A stretch of DNA of 64,000 bases from Sphingobacteriales bacterium (GTDB lineage Bacteria > Bacteroidota > Bacteroidia > Chitinophagales > UBA2359), in contig JADKCK010000015.1 of assembly GCA_016718845.1 (NCBI GenBank), forward strand, positions 1-64,000. The letters are read 5' to 3'. The position numbers and the translations under genes are program-made. The notes beneath the pieces are model-generated. The model did no database searches, was not told the DNA's origin, and saw only the letters and a list, made by a program, of their open reading frames with translations. Positions within the stretch are counted from its first letter, which is position 1. Every line of letters starts with the position of its first letter. Shown one piece after another: positions 47,374 through 57,069 of the stretch.

Positions 47374-48474
47374 ATGAACCTAACCGAGTTCCGCAAACGC
47401 TATCGCTACGACCCCAGCTACGACAAAATTGGCGAAGGCGGCTTTGCCAAAGTATACAAAGCCCGCGATATGTACTACAACCGCGATGTAGCCCTTAAGT
47501 TTTACTACGGCTCGCTTGGCGACAGATACAGTGTGCAAGCCGAGTTGGATAAAGTAGTGCGCCTAGACCACCCAAACCTTATCAAATATTATGGCGTAGA
47601 AACCCTCGACGCACCCGAAGAAGACTGGCGAGCCAACGACGGTAAAGTACAGGTAGGTATTATGGAGTATGCCAATGGCGGCGACCTCGACGACTTCATG
47701 ACCTCTTTCCCAACCATCGAGGCTATCCAAAAAATAGCCCGCGAAATACTCGAAGCACTTGCCTACCTGCACGATAACCACATTATACACCGCGACATAA
47801 AACCGCAAAACATATTAATGCACAAAAACGGCAATACCTGGACAGTAAAAATTGCCGATTTTGGACTTGCCCGACAAACCGAAGATAGCCACTTATCCTC
47901 AAAACTACTCGGCACCGTTGAGTACATTGCCCCCGAACAACTCGACGTGGCACAATTTGGCATAAACGGCAAACTATCTACCAACGTCGACCTGTGGGGG
48001 CTTGGCATTATACTTGCCGAAATATTTACGGGCGAAACCCCCTTTGGTAGCCGAGCCGAAGGCGTTAGCCATGAGCAAGTAATGTTCAATGTTTTGAAAA
48101 AAGACTCAAGTGTGTCGCTGCAAAACGTAGTGCAACCCTACCGCGATATGATTAATTGGTGCCTGCGCAAACATGCTACCGAGCGCGTACAATCGGCTCA
48201 CGATTTATTGGCTATGCTTGATGGTGGTAAAAAAGCACCCGCCTTTGAGCAAAAAACACCACCAACCAACACCGAAATACCGCTAAACCAAACCACCCTA
48301 ACGGCTATTGTGGTACTAAGCACTTTTTTTACGCCTATTGTAGGGCTGTTGTATTACCTAAACTTGCGAAGCTCGCAGCCACTTAATGCCCAACGTGTTG
48401 CCCGTATTTTACCCATTGCCGTTATTTGCTGGGTAATAGCTTGGTCAATCGTGTATTTATTTGCTATAAACTAA
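47374..48474 (+). CDS. Hanks-type Ser/Thr protein kinase with C-terminal membrane segments
   Basis: Kinase domain residues about 15-285: Gly loop IGEGGFAKVYKA, VAIK-type lysine in DVALKFYYG, catalytic loop HIIHRDIKPQNILMHKNG, DFG in KIADFGLARQ, activation end GTVEYIAPEQLD and VDLWGLGIILAEIFTGETPF. All catalytic residues are present. A Pro/Thr linker leads to two membrane helices (TAIVVLSTFFTPIVGLLYYL and ILPIAVICWVIAWSIVYLFA). The kinase is therefore membrane-tethered with a tiny or no extracytoplasmic sensor. Neighbouring genes give no clear substrate. Intact frame; followed by the RelA/SpoT gene 118 bp downstream. Confidence 0.93.
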   Translation: MNLTEFRKRYRYDPSYDKIGEGGFAKVYKARDMYYNRDVALKFYYGSLGDRYSVQAELDKVVRLDHPNLIKYYGVETLDAPEEDWRANDGKVQVGIMEYANGGDLDDFMTSFPTIEAIQKIAREILEALAYLHDNHIIHRDIKPQNILMHKNGNTWTVKIADFGLARQTEDSHLSSKLLGTVEYIAPEQLDVAQFGINGKLSTNVDLWGLGIILAEIFTGETPFGSRAEGVSHEQVMFNVLKKDSSVSLQNVVQPYRDMINWCLRKHATERVQSAHDLLAMLDGGKKAPAFEQKTPPTNTEIPLNQTTLTAIVVLSTFFTPIVGLLYYLNLRSSQPLNAQRVARILPIAVICWVIAWSIVYLFAIN

Positions 48475-48592
48475 ACTCATTATCCAAATAAATTATCAAG
48501 GCTACCTTAGCCTAAGCTAACATTTATCGCCTTAAATTAAATAATTGTTGTGCAATAAATATATTTATAAACCCCTAAATTTGATGTAAATT

Positions 48593-51385
48593 ATGGATAA
48601 TCCCATTAAACCAACAGATACAAATGATAATAAAAATATTATCATTAATTATGAATTTCAAATATCTGTGATTAAGAAAAATTTGCAAAATAATGCAAAA
48701 TTAAACCTTGCTTTGTCTAAAATAATAAAGGCAGAAAAGGACAGATATTTAAAATTACACCTTGATGTAAAAAACACAGAGTTTACTTTAGACAATGACA
48801 TGGCAACATCCGAAGTGCTAAACGATGAATTGAGCTCACAAACCGAAGCTCCTGCATCGCAAATAGAGGTATTGAACACCCTAACAGCCGAACCCGAAGT
48901 GCTAAACGATGAATTGAGCTCACAAACCGAAGCTCCTGCATCGCAAATAGAGGAGTTGAACAAGCTAACAGCAGCAGAATCCGAAGCATTGAGCAACGAA
49001 TTAGATGCCCAAACAGCAACACCTTCCACACAAATCGAAGAATTGAATAAGCACTTGTCGCCTGTTAATATAGACCAAGATGCTAATTTTATGATACAGA
49101 AGTATTATGATGCGCTGATAACCGATTACAAAAATCAACAAATAAATAGCAATAAGAAAATACCCCCCAACGATTTGTCAAATAGTGAAAAGATTCTTAA
49201 TGACAATTTGCTATTTATTGACAAGGCTTTTAATTTAGCCAACAAATTGCACAGCGGCATGACCCGCAAAAGTGGCGAACCATACATCATACACCCCTTA
49301 CGTGTGGCACGTATTGTGGTAACAGAAATTGGTTTAGATACTACATCGGTGGTGTGCGCCCTTATGCACGATACCATCGAAGATACCGAAATTACCTACG
49401 AAGAAATTAAAAAAGAATTGGGCGATGAAGTGGCTAAAATTGTGGAAGGTTTAACCAAGATACGAGCCGTTTTTAAAGGTAGAGACTATAGTATTGCCCA
49501 AGAAAAAGCCGAAAATGTGCGCAAAATAATCCTCACATTAGGCGAAGATGTTAGGGTAATTTTGATAAAACTTGCCGACCGACTCGACAATATGCGCACC
49601 ATGGATGCCATGCCAACCAACAAACAAGAAACAATTGCCTCGGAAACAATGTATTTGTACGTGCCCATTGCACACCGCTTGGGCTTGTATGCTATAAAAT
49701 CGGAACTCGAAGACATGTGTCTTAAATATACCCAACGCGAAGCCTATAAAGAAATTGCCCTAAAATTACAGCAAACCAAACGCTCGCGCGAGGCGTATAT
49801 CAAAAATTTTATAGAGCCTATCAAACAATTGCTAAAGGACAACGATGTAAAACCCGAGACGTATCGCATATTTGGCAGACCTAAACACATCTACTCTATC
49901 TGGAACAAAATAAAAAAGAAAGAAGTATCCTTCGAACAAATACACGACTTGTTTGCTATTCGTATTGTGCTAAACACACCCGAAACACTTGCCAAAGAAC
50001 GAGATTTGTGCTTTAAGGTATACGCTACCGTTACCAACCACCAAAATGGAGGCTATACGCCTATTGCCGACCGTATGCGCGACTGGATATCGCACCCCAA
50101 AGGCAATGGCTACGAATCGTTACACACAACCGTGCTTGCCCACGGACGACCCGTAGAAATACAAATACGCACCGAACGCATGGATATTATAGCCGAAAGA
50201 GGGGTTGCCGCTCATTGGCTTTACAAAAGCGATAAAAACGTATTAACGGGTTTTGACAAATGGCTTATTGATGTGCGCGAGCAACTAAACGAATACCGTA
50301 GCGCCGCCAATGCTATTGATGTACTCAAAGATATTAAACTAGAACTTTACGAACACGAAATACTCGTTTTTACGCCCAAAGGCGAAGTTATTACCCTAAG
50401 AGAAAATGCTAGCGTACTCGATTTTGCCTTTGCTATTCATACTGGCTTAGGTTGTTCATGCATGGGCGGCGAAATAAATGGCAAACTATACCCCATATCG
50501 CACAAACTTAAAAATGGCGATCAAGTAAAAATTATTTCGGGCAAAAAGGTAAAACCTACCCAAGAATGGCTAAATTTTGCAACTACTTCAAAAGCTAGAA
50601 ATAGAATAAAGTCGTATATTAATACCGAAAGGCATGCCGCCAAACGAGAACTATCCGAAACCGGACGAGAAATGCTGGAGCGCAAATTGCGCCCAATGAA
50701 AGTAAAAGTTAATATAGATGTTATTAATCAAATAACAAGGCATTTTAAATATTCTGATAGCCTCGATTTTTTGTACAGCATTGCCACCAAAGAGTTCGAA
50801 CTATCAAGGCTAAAAGAAATACCAATTATTGGCGACCATTTCGATTTTAGCCACACTACCGCCAAGGCAGTTAGCCTAAACGACGAAGCCCCCAAAAATT
50901 ATTACGAAACCGATGCCGACATATTTGATGCCGAAGATACCATTAGTATATTTAGTGGCTTTGCCGATAAAATAGACTATAGCATAGCCAAATGTTGCCA
51001 ACCCAAAGCTGGTGATAACGTATACGGATTTATAACTATTGGGCAAGGTATACGCATACATCGCGCTGATTGCCCTAATGCCGCCGACCAAAAAAAACGT
51101 TTCCCCTACCGCGTTATAGCCCTAAAATGGGCAAAACAAACCGAAGACCTCATGTACCTCATCAAACTCAAAATTATTGGCTTTGATGATGTTGGTATCC
51201 TCAACAAAATATCAAACGTTATCTCGTTTGAGCTAAAAATGAATATGCGCTCCTTGTCTTTTGATAGCAACGATGGTTTGTTTGAAGGCTATATAGAAGT
51301 GTATGTGAAAAACGAAAAAGAAGTTAAAAACCTTATCAAACGAATCAAAGTTATTGAGGGTGTTCATTCGGTTAATAAAAATTAA
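48593..51385 (+). CDS. spoT: Bifunctional (p)ppGpp synthetase/hydrolase (RelA/SpoT) with a repeat-bearing N-terminal extension, 930 aa
   Basis: Makes and degrades the starvation alarmone (p)ppGpp. Residues 1 to about 195 form an extension not usual for the family. It includes three Glu/Ser-rich imperfect repeats (VLNDELSSQTEAPASQIE, 28-residue period, nucleotide offset 84) predicted to be helical or coiled. Then come the HD hydrolase (YIIHPLRVARIV, ALMHDTIEDTE, ILIKLADRLDNMR) and synthetase (RIFGRPKHIYSIWNKIK, LFAIRIVL, PKGNGYESLHTTVL, VEIQIRT, GVAAHWLYK). TGS (VFTPKGEVITLRENASVLDF) and a C-terminal ACT domain follow. Catalytic segments of both activities are present. An intact start, MDNPIKPTDTNDN, follows a possible TAAATTTG -7 box very close to the ATG. 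Confidence 0.95.
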   Translation: MDNPIKPTDTNDNKNIIINYEFQISVIKKNLQNNAKLNLALSKIIKAEKDRYLKLHLDVKNTEFTLDNDMATSEVLNDELSSQTEAPASQIEVLNTLTAEPEVLNDELSSQTEAPASQIEELNKLTAAESEALSNELDAQTATPSTQIEELNKHLSPVNIDQDANFMIQKYYDALITDYKNQQINSNKKIPPNDLSNSEKILNDNLLFIDKAFNLANKLHSGMTRKSGEPYIIHPLRVARIVVTEIGLDTTSVVCALMHDTIEDTEITYEEIKKELGDEVAKIVEGLTKIRAVFKGRDYSIAQEKAENVRKIILTLGEDVRVILIKLADRLDNMRTMDAMPTNKQETIASETMYLYVPIAHRLGLYAIKSELEDMCLKYTQREAYKEIALKLQQTKRSREAYIKNFIEPIKQLLKDNDVKPETYRIFGRPKHIYSIWNKIKKKEVSFEQIHDLFAIRIVLNTPETLAKERDLCFKVYATVTNHQNGGYTPIADRMRDWISHPKGNGYESLHTTVLAHGRPVEIQIRTERMDIIAERGVAAHWLYKSDKNVLTGFDKWLIDVREQLNEYRSAANAIDVLKDIKLELYEHEILVFTPKGEVITLRENASVLDFAFAIHTGLGCSCMGGEINGKLYPISHKLKNGDQVKIISGKKVKPTQEWLNFATTSKARNRIKSYINTERHAAKRELSETGREMLERKLRPMKVKVNIDVINQITRHFKYSDSLDFLYSIATKEFELSRLKEIPIIGDHFDFSHTTAKAVSLNDEAPKNYYETDADIFDAEDTISIFSGFADKIDYSIAKCCQPKAGDNVYGFITIGQGIRIHRADCPNAADQKKRFPYRVIALKWAKQTEDLMYLIKLKIIGFDDVGILNKISNVISFELKMNMRSLSFDSNDGLFEGYIEVYVKNEKEVKNLIKRIKVIEGVHSVNKN

Positions 51386-51494
51386 TCGGTAATGAATAAT
51401 GGACAACAAGCCATTATCCATTTTTTATTAATTAAATAAGCGTATTTTATTAAGATTAAATAGACTCTGCCGCAAATGTAATATTTACAATTTA

Positions 51495-51662
51495 GGCGTG
51501 TTCCTAAATAGTTGGACAATTGAACAAATGAAACAAATATATTAGGCATTTTATCCTCTTGTAATATGCTGTTTCACACCATTTTAAAAGTGGACTTTAA
51601 AACAAATTAACAATATTTAATTTAAAACTGTCCAACATAAACGCCCAATTTAGGAACACGCC
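51495..51662. mobile_element. MITE-like element, 168 bp
   Basis: Terminal inverted repeats GGCGTGTTCCTAAAT (left, 51495-51509) and ATTTAGGAACACGCC (right, 51648-51662). A second subterminal match, GTTGGAC/GTCCAAC, lies inside. The interior is AT-rich and non-coding. It fills the gap between spoT and the oxidoreductase gene. No clear target duplication is visible. The rest of 51386-51701 is AT-rich words (ACAATTAATAATTTATAATT) right before the next start. Confidence 0.65.
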
Positions 51663-51701
51663 ACAATTAATAATTTATAATTAATAATCTATAATTAAAC
51701 C

Positions 51702-52712
51702 ATGTCTATCATTCGTTTTGGTATTGTTGGATTTGGCAATATAGGCACCCGCCATGCCAAGCACATACAACAGCATCCCGAAGCCCAACTAATTGCCGTG
51801 TGCGACATTGAACCGCAACGTTTCGAGCAACTTACAGGCGCTAATATACTACAAACTGCAAATTTTACGGATATACTCCAAAACCCAAACATAGATGTTG
51901 TAAATATTTGCGTGCCTAACCACCTACACGCACCCTACACCATTGCCGCCCTACAAGCAGGCAAACACGTAGTGTGCGAAAAACCAATGGCATTATCTGC
52001 CACCGAGTGTACCCAAATGATTGCCGCCGCCGATGCTGCCCATCGAAAACTATTTGTTGTAAAACAAAACCGTTACAACCCACCCGTTAATGCCGTAAAA
52101 CAACTGATAAATAACAACCAATTAGGTACTATTTACCAAATGCTAATAAATTGCTTTTGGAACAGAAACGAAAACTATTATCAAAACTCGGACTGGCGCG
52201 GCAAAAAAAACAAAGATGGCGGATGTTTATTTACACAATGTAGCCATTTTATTGATATTATGTATTATTTAGCGGGCGATGTGGATTGTATAGCAGGTAC
52301 AATTAGCAACTTTGGGCATAAAAACAGCGTAGAATTTGAAGACTCGGGCGCTTTTGTTTTACGAAGTAAGCAAAGTCAAGCTATCATTGGCTTTAATTTT
52401 AGTACTTGCACCTACCAAAAAAACATGGAAGGCTCTATTACTATTATTGCCGAAAAAGGCACTGTAAAAATTGGTGGACAATACCTAAACACCATCGAAT
52501 ACCAACAAATTAGTAACTACCAAATTGCCAACTTACCCACCGGCAACGCTCCAAACGATTACGGAGGCTATCAAGGCTCTATGTCGAACCACGATAAGGT
52601 AATACAAAACGTGATTGATACCCTAAACAACCGAGATACCATTAACACGATTGGCGAAGAGGGTAAAAAAACAATCGAAATTATTGAAAAAATGTATGCA
52701 TCGGTAAAGTAA
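51702..52712 (+). CDS. Gfo/Idh/MocA-family NAD(P)-dependent oxidoreductase
   Basis: Rossmann fold at the N-terminus: IRFGIVGFGNIGTRHAKHIQ (GxGxxG), then VCDIEPQRFEQL. NVVNICVPNHLHAPYTIAAL-type and HVVCEKPMALSATEC supply the conserved EKP. The C-terminal domain has KQNRYNPPVNAVKQLI, DWRGKKNKDGGCLFTQCSHF and IDIMYYLAGDVD, with the catalytic-type His/Asp pair. The WRG...G-L-----H--D pattern resembles WlbA/WbpB-type UDP-HexNAc-acid dehydrogenases of O-antigen synthesis. That would suit a surface-sugar role, but no such cluster surrounds it, so the substrate is inference. 336 residues, complete. Confidence 0.88.
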   Translation: MSIIRFGIVGFGNIGTRHAKHIQQHPEAQLIAVCDIEPQRFEQLTGANILQTANFTDILQNPNIDVVNICVPNHLHAPYTIAALQAGKHVVCEKPMALSATECTQMIAAADAAHRKLFVVKQNRYNPPVNAVKQLINNNQLGTIYQMLINCFWNRNENYYQNSDWRGKKNKDGGCLFTQCSHFIDIMYYLAGDVDCIAGTISNFGHKNSVEFEDSGAFVLRSKQSQAIIGFNFSTCTYQKNMEGSITIIAEKGTVKIGGQYLNTIEYQQISNYQIANLPTGNAPNDYGGYQGSMSNHDKVIQNVIDTLNNRDTINTIGEEGKKTIEIIEKMYASVK

Positions 52713-52962
52713 AACTTGCATATTATAGATTTTTTTAAAAGTAAATGAAGATAAATGTATTTAAAAATGAAACATTTGTCACTTCACTTCGTATAAACAA
52801 CCATTAAACAATAGTAGCTCTTTTGTAGAAAAGTAATAGCCTTTATCTACAACAACGCCCTCGTACAGCAATGTACGAGGGCGTATTGTTTTGTTTAGGG
52901 CGATAACAGCCAAGTGTTGATGAATAATTATAGGCAACAATATTGGTATGTGTTGTTAAACA
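52713..52962. terminator. Intergenic region with bidirectional terminator at 52856-52883
   Basis: CGCCCTCGTAC (52856-52866) and GTACGAGGGCG (52873-52883) form a perfect 11-bp stem flanked by AACAA and TATTGTTTTG. It serves the converging oxidoreductase and DUF885 genes. Nothing else is seen. Confidence 0.8.
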
Positions 52963-54726
52963 CTATTTTTGCTCTTCTTCCATCATTTTTTTAATTTCGG
53001 GTACAGGTGCGCTGCCATAGCTCAAAAACTGCTCGTGGAAAGCCTTTAAGTTAAAGGCACTACCTAATTTCTTTTTCTGCGATTGTCTAAAATCGTAAAT
53101 TTCGGTTAACCCCGTATAGTAACTACACAACTGTACTTGCGTAAGTTGGCAACGTTGCCATTTTTCGGCGGCTTCGGTTTGTTGCTGAAAAGCCTCTTTG
53201 GTCAATAAATCTAGGGCTTGCTCTTTGCTCATATCCAAAGTATGCACGCTATAATCCAAAATGGTGTTGCAGGCAATACGCAAATTCCATTTATAATACA
53301 TCAACCACATCTCGGGTTGTTCGGTAGCTCCGTAGCCTTCTTCTAGCATCATGCGCTCGGTGTAGCACGCCCAGCCCTCAATCATGGCACCATTGCCAAA
53401 TATACTTTTTACCAAACTTGGCGATTGATTGCTGTAAATAAGCTGTATATAATGACCCGGTATAGCCTCGTGGATATTCAAAATTTGTAACATATAATGA
53501 TTATACTCGCGCAAATAACTTTCGGCTTGTTCTTCGGTGTACTCGTCCAAAGGGGTTACGTTGTAGTAGGTTGGGCGGCTTTTTTCAAACACGCCCGGCG
53601 ACGAAATAGACGCACCCGCCACGCCACGCATATATTCGGGTGTTTCGCGCACCTCTAAGGGTTTACTGGGGTCAAGATAAACAATATTTTTATCTTTTAT
53701 AAAATTTACCAAAGTGGGTAATTGTTGTCGTATGGCAATAATCAACGAATCGCGCGATACATGACGCATCGACAAGCGGTCAATCATCATCTTGATGGCT
53801 TTTAAATCATCGGTGGGTTGGGCTATATCCGGAAAATACTTTTTCCATAACTGTGTAGTAATACCTGCCATTTTGCGGTGCAACTCTTGCTTTTCGTTTA
53901 GGGCTTTTAGGTAAATCTCCGAAGCACTATAACCCGACTGTATATCGTAGGTAAATTTAGAGTCGAACAGTGGCTTGCCTATCCTAAACGAGCGCCATTC
54001 GGTTTTTTTAGACTCTAATTTTTTGCTCAACCATTTGCTGTATTTATCAACTGCGTCGGTGGCTTTATCAAGGCGTTTGTCAAACTCGGCTTGTTCTTCG
54101 GTGCTTAGGTCGCCGTTGTTGTGTTTTTTTCTAAAATCGGACAAGGCTTTTAAGGTACTTGTAGCTCCTTTTAGTTGCGGCACAGCCAGTTCGGTGTGTT
54201 CTTTGGTGGGCGTTTTGATGTTATTTTGGGCAGCATCGTAATAAGCTGGTACATCTTTTAGTATGTTATAAGCCAAACGCAAACGTTTTGTAGGTTCAAT
54301 GTCTTCGTTGGTTAGTAACAAATCGAACATGCCTGCGGTATTGTAGCTGCTGGGGTCCCATTCAAACGATTTAAATTGGGTGCTGTACCAAATAGCCGAT
54401 TTAAGCTGGTTTTCGAGCAACGAACGGTCGGTGCGGTTGCTTGCCGATAGGCGTTCGGGCTTAAATTTAAGCACTTTTTTTCAACATTTTTGGTATGCTT
54501 TGGTCTCCGATTTAATGACGCTACTGCTTGGTACAATTAAAATACCTGCATAATCGGTTAAACCTACCGAAGCCGCATAGCCCGGGTTTAATGCCCAATA
54601 TTCCTTAAAAAAGGTTTCTTTATAGGCATCAAAATCTTTGTCTTGCGATTTATTGCCCATAGCAAATATACTACTAATAGAAAACATACTTGCAAATAAA
54701 GTAAAAAGTAAATAATTTTTGAACAT
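52963..54726 (-). CDS. DUF885-family putative zinc metallopeptidase, one frame change
   Basis: The start at 54726, MFKNYLLFTLFASMFSISSI...FA, is a signal peptide. Then DFDAYKETFFKEYWALNPGY and AASVGLTDYAG follow, the normal DUF885 opening. The frame breaks at 54480, in a T-run, and resumes VLKFKPERLSASNRTDRSLL. The rest (52963-54474) is intact, with LNIHEAIPGHYIQLIYSN, a zinc-binding HExxGH-type motif, and GNGAMIEGWACYTERMMLEE supplying the downstream Glu. The end is EQFLSYGSAPVPEIKKMMEE. Exported, probably to the periplasm. The family is predicted to be peptidases; the substrate is unknown. Confidence 0.88.
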
Positions 54727-55087
54727 GTCTAAAGTAATTTTTGGTTGATGAAAGATGATCCTCTTTATAACTTGGTTAAGCTATTTGTTAGCAAAGGTAA
54801 GCTATTTTTTGTAAAAACTTGTTAATGCTACTTAAAAAAAGTTGTTGAGCTACTAAATAAATAGTTGTTTAGTGGTTTATAGATAAAATGAAATTGTTTA
54901 AAGAAAGGTAGTTTTAAGCCCTTATGTTGGGGTTTAAAATTGTTTAACAATTTACATAGCACATAGCCACTACTATTTTTTTATGTTGGTATCAACAAAA
55001 GCTTGCCCTTTTACATTAAACTAAACCAATTGTGCGAATGATGCAATTATAAGCTATAAACTTGTAACATCTGCTGTTGTGATAGGA
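54727..55087. other. AT-rich intergenic region, nothing recognised
   Basis: About 360 bp between the divergent DUF885 gene and the CsbD cassette array. AT-rich, no gene and no repeat noted. It should contain the promoter of the DUF885 gene on the minus strand. Confidence 0.4.
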
Positions 55088-55131
55088 CGTACCTTTGCAC
55101 TGTAATAATTCTGTTACAAAAAATCAAACAA
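55088..55131 (+). promoter_or_regulatory. Duplicated promoter/leader module, copy 1
   Basis: CGTACCTTTGCACTGTAATA-type sequence containing the -7 box TACCTTTG (55090-55097), then TTCTGTTACAAAAAATCAAA up to the ATG at 55134. It recurs almost unchanged at 55636-55679 (-7 box 55638-55645) before the next gene. Confidence 0.65.
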
Positions 55132-55133
55132 CA

Positions 55134-55406
55134 ATGGAAAGACTAAAAACAAACCCAGTTAATGCTACTCCTCCGGTAGTTACTCCTCCTCCCGCAGTCA
55201 CTCCTGTGCCTCCAACGGTTACCCCTACGCCTCCAACAATTATACCGTCGCCTCCAATAATTACGCCCATTGAGCCAACTGCAACTTTCAATAGGCAACA
55301 AACCGAACCCAAAGTAGTATACTCGATACTAATAAACAGCGATTTAAGAAATAGGAAAAGTAAAAAAACGCTGATAGTTATCAAAATACAAACCAACATT
55401 GGATAA
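55134..55406 (+). CDS. Small proline-rich protein
   Basis: 90 residues from MERLKTNPVNATPP at ATG 55134, the same place after the promoter module as the start of the next gene. Residues 12-48 are a Pro/Thr/Val-rich low-complexity run with TPPPAVTPVPPTVTPTPP. The end is charged (SDLRNRKSKKTLIVIKIQ). The run resembles the Thr/Pro/Val repeats in the neighbouring CsbD-like protein. It may be a relative that has lost its CsbD end. No function can be stated. Confidence 0.45.
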   Translation: MERLKTNPVNATPPVVTPPPAVTPVPPTVTPTPPTIIPSPPIITPIEPTATFNRQQTEPKVVYSILINSDLRNRKSKKTLIVIKIQTNIG

Positions 55407-55635
55407 AACACCGCAACAATTGCAAAGCACAAGTGTAGAGATTTAAAAATGTATTTAGTTTTATTAAATGACTTTTGCACGATAATGTTATAAATGCAAT
55501 AATGTTGTATTTAAAGCAAACATTATTAGGACGTAAATTCAACGCAAAATAAAGCAAATGTCTAGTTAAAATGACAAATGAGTGAATAATGCAAATGCAA
55601 TGCATAAATCTATAAGAGTGGCTACCTAAATGGGG
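55407..55635. other. AT-rich gap in cassette array
   Basis: No gene is seen between the Pro-rich gene and the second promoter module. Confidence 0.4.
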
Positions 55636-55682
55636 CGTACCTTTGCACTGTAATAATTCTGTTACAAAAAATCAAACCAAAA

Positions 55683-56138
55683 ATGAAAGAGTTAGAAAAT
55701 TCGAGTGTTACCCCCGTTTCGACAAAAGTAACGCCATCTGTTAATCCTATTGTTACTCCTGTTTCGACAAAAGCAACGCCATCTGTTGATTCTACTGTTA
55801 CTCCTGTTTCGACAAAAGTAACGCCATCTGTTGATTCTACTGTTACTCCTGTTTCGACAAAAGTAACGCCATCTGTTGATTCTACTGTTACTCCTGTTTC
55901 GACAAAAGCAACGCCACCAGTTACCCCTATTTCAACAAAAGTAACACCACCAGCTATGTCTACACCAGTAACATCAAATTGGAACGAACAAAAAAGCAAA
56001 CTTAAAGCAAAATTTGCCACTTTAACCGACTCCGATTTGTATTTTGACGAAGGTAAAAAAGAAGCAATGCTAACTAAAGTGCAAAACAAATTGGGTAAAA
56101 CCAAAGAAGAGTTTCAAAAAATTATTGCGAATTTGTAA
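55683..56138 (+). CDS. CsbD-like protein with N-terminal 15-residue repeats
   Basis: Residues about 8-85 are five to six repeats of TPVSTKVTPSVDSTV (45-bp period, nearly identical DNA). The last 55 residues are a CsbD-like helical domain: NWNEQKSKLKAKFATLTDSD, LYFDEGKKEAMLTKVQNKLG, KTKEEFQKIIANL. CsbD proteins are small stress-induced proteins of unknown biochemical role. No signal peptide. The promoter module at 55636-55679 lies directly upstream. A hairpin (AATGCCG...CGGCATT) follows at about 56157-56192 and is repeated after the other genes of the array. Confidence 0.75.
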   Translation: MKELENSSVTPVSTKVTPSVNPIVTPVSTKATPSVDSTVTPVSTKVTPSVDSTVTPVSTKVTPSVDSTVTPVSTKATPPVTPISTKVTPPAMSTPVTSNWNEQKSKLKAKFATLTDSDLYFDEGKKEAMLTKVQNKLGKTKEEFQKIIANL

Positions 56139-56238
56139 ATAGCTTGTACGTGTAAAGAATGCCGTTTGGCGAATGATTGACTAAGCGGCATTTCTACACT
56201 ATCTTCAAAAAAAAAATCAAACAAAAAAACGTACAAAC

Positions 56239-56625
56239 ATGAAAAAGTCAATTTTTCCCTTCATTACTATAATGCTTACCGTAGTGGCATTTTTTACCAT
56301 TCGTAGGGCATCGGCTCAAAAAAAAAGAATTGCCCAGAGAAATTTAGAAGATGCGGAACAAATTGTTACTCCTGTTTCGACAAAAGCAACGCCATCTGTT
56401 GATACTGTTGTTACCCCTGTTTCGACAAAAACACCACCAGCTATGTCTACACCAGTAACATCAAATTGGAACGAACAAAAAAGCAAACTTAAAGCAAAAT
56501 TTGCCACTTTAACCGACGCCGATTTGTATTTTGACGAAGGTAAAAAAGAAGCAATGCTAACTAAAGTGCAAACCAAATTGGGCAAAACCAAAGAGGAATT
56601 TCAAAAAATTATTGCGAATCTGTAA
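56239..56625 (+). CDS. Chimeric membrane-anchored CsbD-like protein
   Basis: The front, MKKSIFPFITIMLTVVAFFT then ASAQKKRIAQRNLEDAEQ, is the short membrane peptide encoded twice more downstream (56724, 57372). The middle is two Thr/Pro/Val repeats, and the end is the same CsbD-like domain as in the preceding gene (TSNWNEQKSKLKAKFATLTD), almost identical in DNA. It is therefore a fusion of two cassettes of the array. The N-terminal helix is a signal or membrane anchor, so this copy would place a CsbD domain at or outside the membrane. Confidence 0.75.
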   Translation: MKKSIFPFITIMLTVVAFFTIRRASAQKKRIAQRNLEDAEQIVTPVSTKATPSVDTVVTPVSTKTPPAMSTPVTSNWNEQKSKLKAKFATLTDADLYFDEGKKEAMLTKVQTKLGKTKEEFQKIIANL

Positions 56626-56723
56626 ATAGCTTGTATGTGTAAAGAATGCCGTTTGGCGAGAGATTGCAGGCGGCATTTCTACACCATCTTCAAAAAAAAA
56701 ATCAAACAAAAAAACGTACAAAC

Positions 56724-56879
56724 ATGAAAAAGTCAATTTTCCCCTTCGTTACTATAATGCTTACTGTAGTGGCATTTCTTACCGCCCGTAGGGCATCGGC
56801 TCAGAAAAAAAGAGTTGCCCTGAAAAATTTAGAAGATGCAGAACAAAACTTGCGCACCCAAGTAGCAGCAGGTGTCTAA
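56724..56879 (+). CDS. Short membrane peptide, copy 1
   Basis: 51 residues, MKKSIFPFVTIMLTVVAFLT then RASAQKKRVALKNLEDAEQN, ending QVAAGV. The ATG is 5 bp after a repeated leader (CAAACAAAAAAACGTACAAA). One signal/membrane helix and a short charged helix. Its front matches the chimeric gene at 56239 and it is duplicated at 57372. A longer frame from 56646 runs through the hairpin and is not used. Confidence 0.6.
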   Translation: MKKSIFPFVTIMLTVVAFLTARRASAQKKRVALKNLEDAEQNLRTQVAAGV

Positions 56880-57069
56880 AATAGTGATTTTCTGTTTTCA
56901 TTGTTTTGTGTGGTTAGCCCAACAAACACCATCTTGAACCATTATCTCTTGATAGAGATGTGCAAGAAAGTTAGTGTCGCAAAACCCTTTTTTGGGCGAA
57001 GCCACACAATTTTTATTGCACAAAAAAATAGTTTTATTTTTTTGTATTTATTGTAAAAACAAACTAAAA

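Noticed and set aside
55124..56104. Minus-strand Gly/Val-rich frames opposite the CsbD array
   Set aside because: Antisense of the Thr/Pro/Val coding repeats; the plus strand has starts, promoter modules and a recognisable domain.
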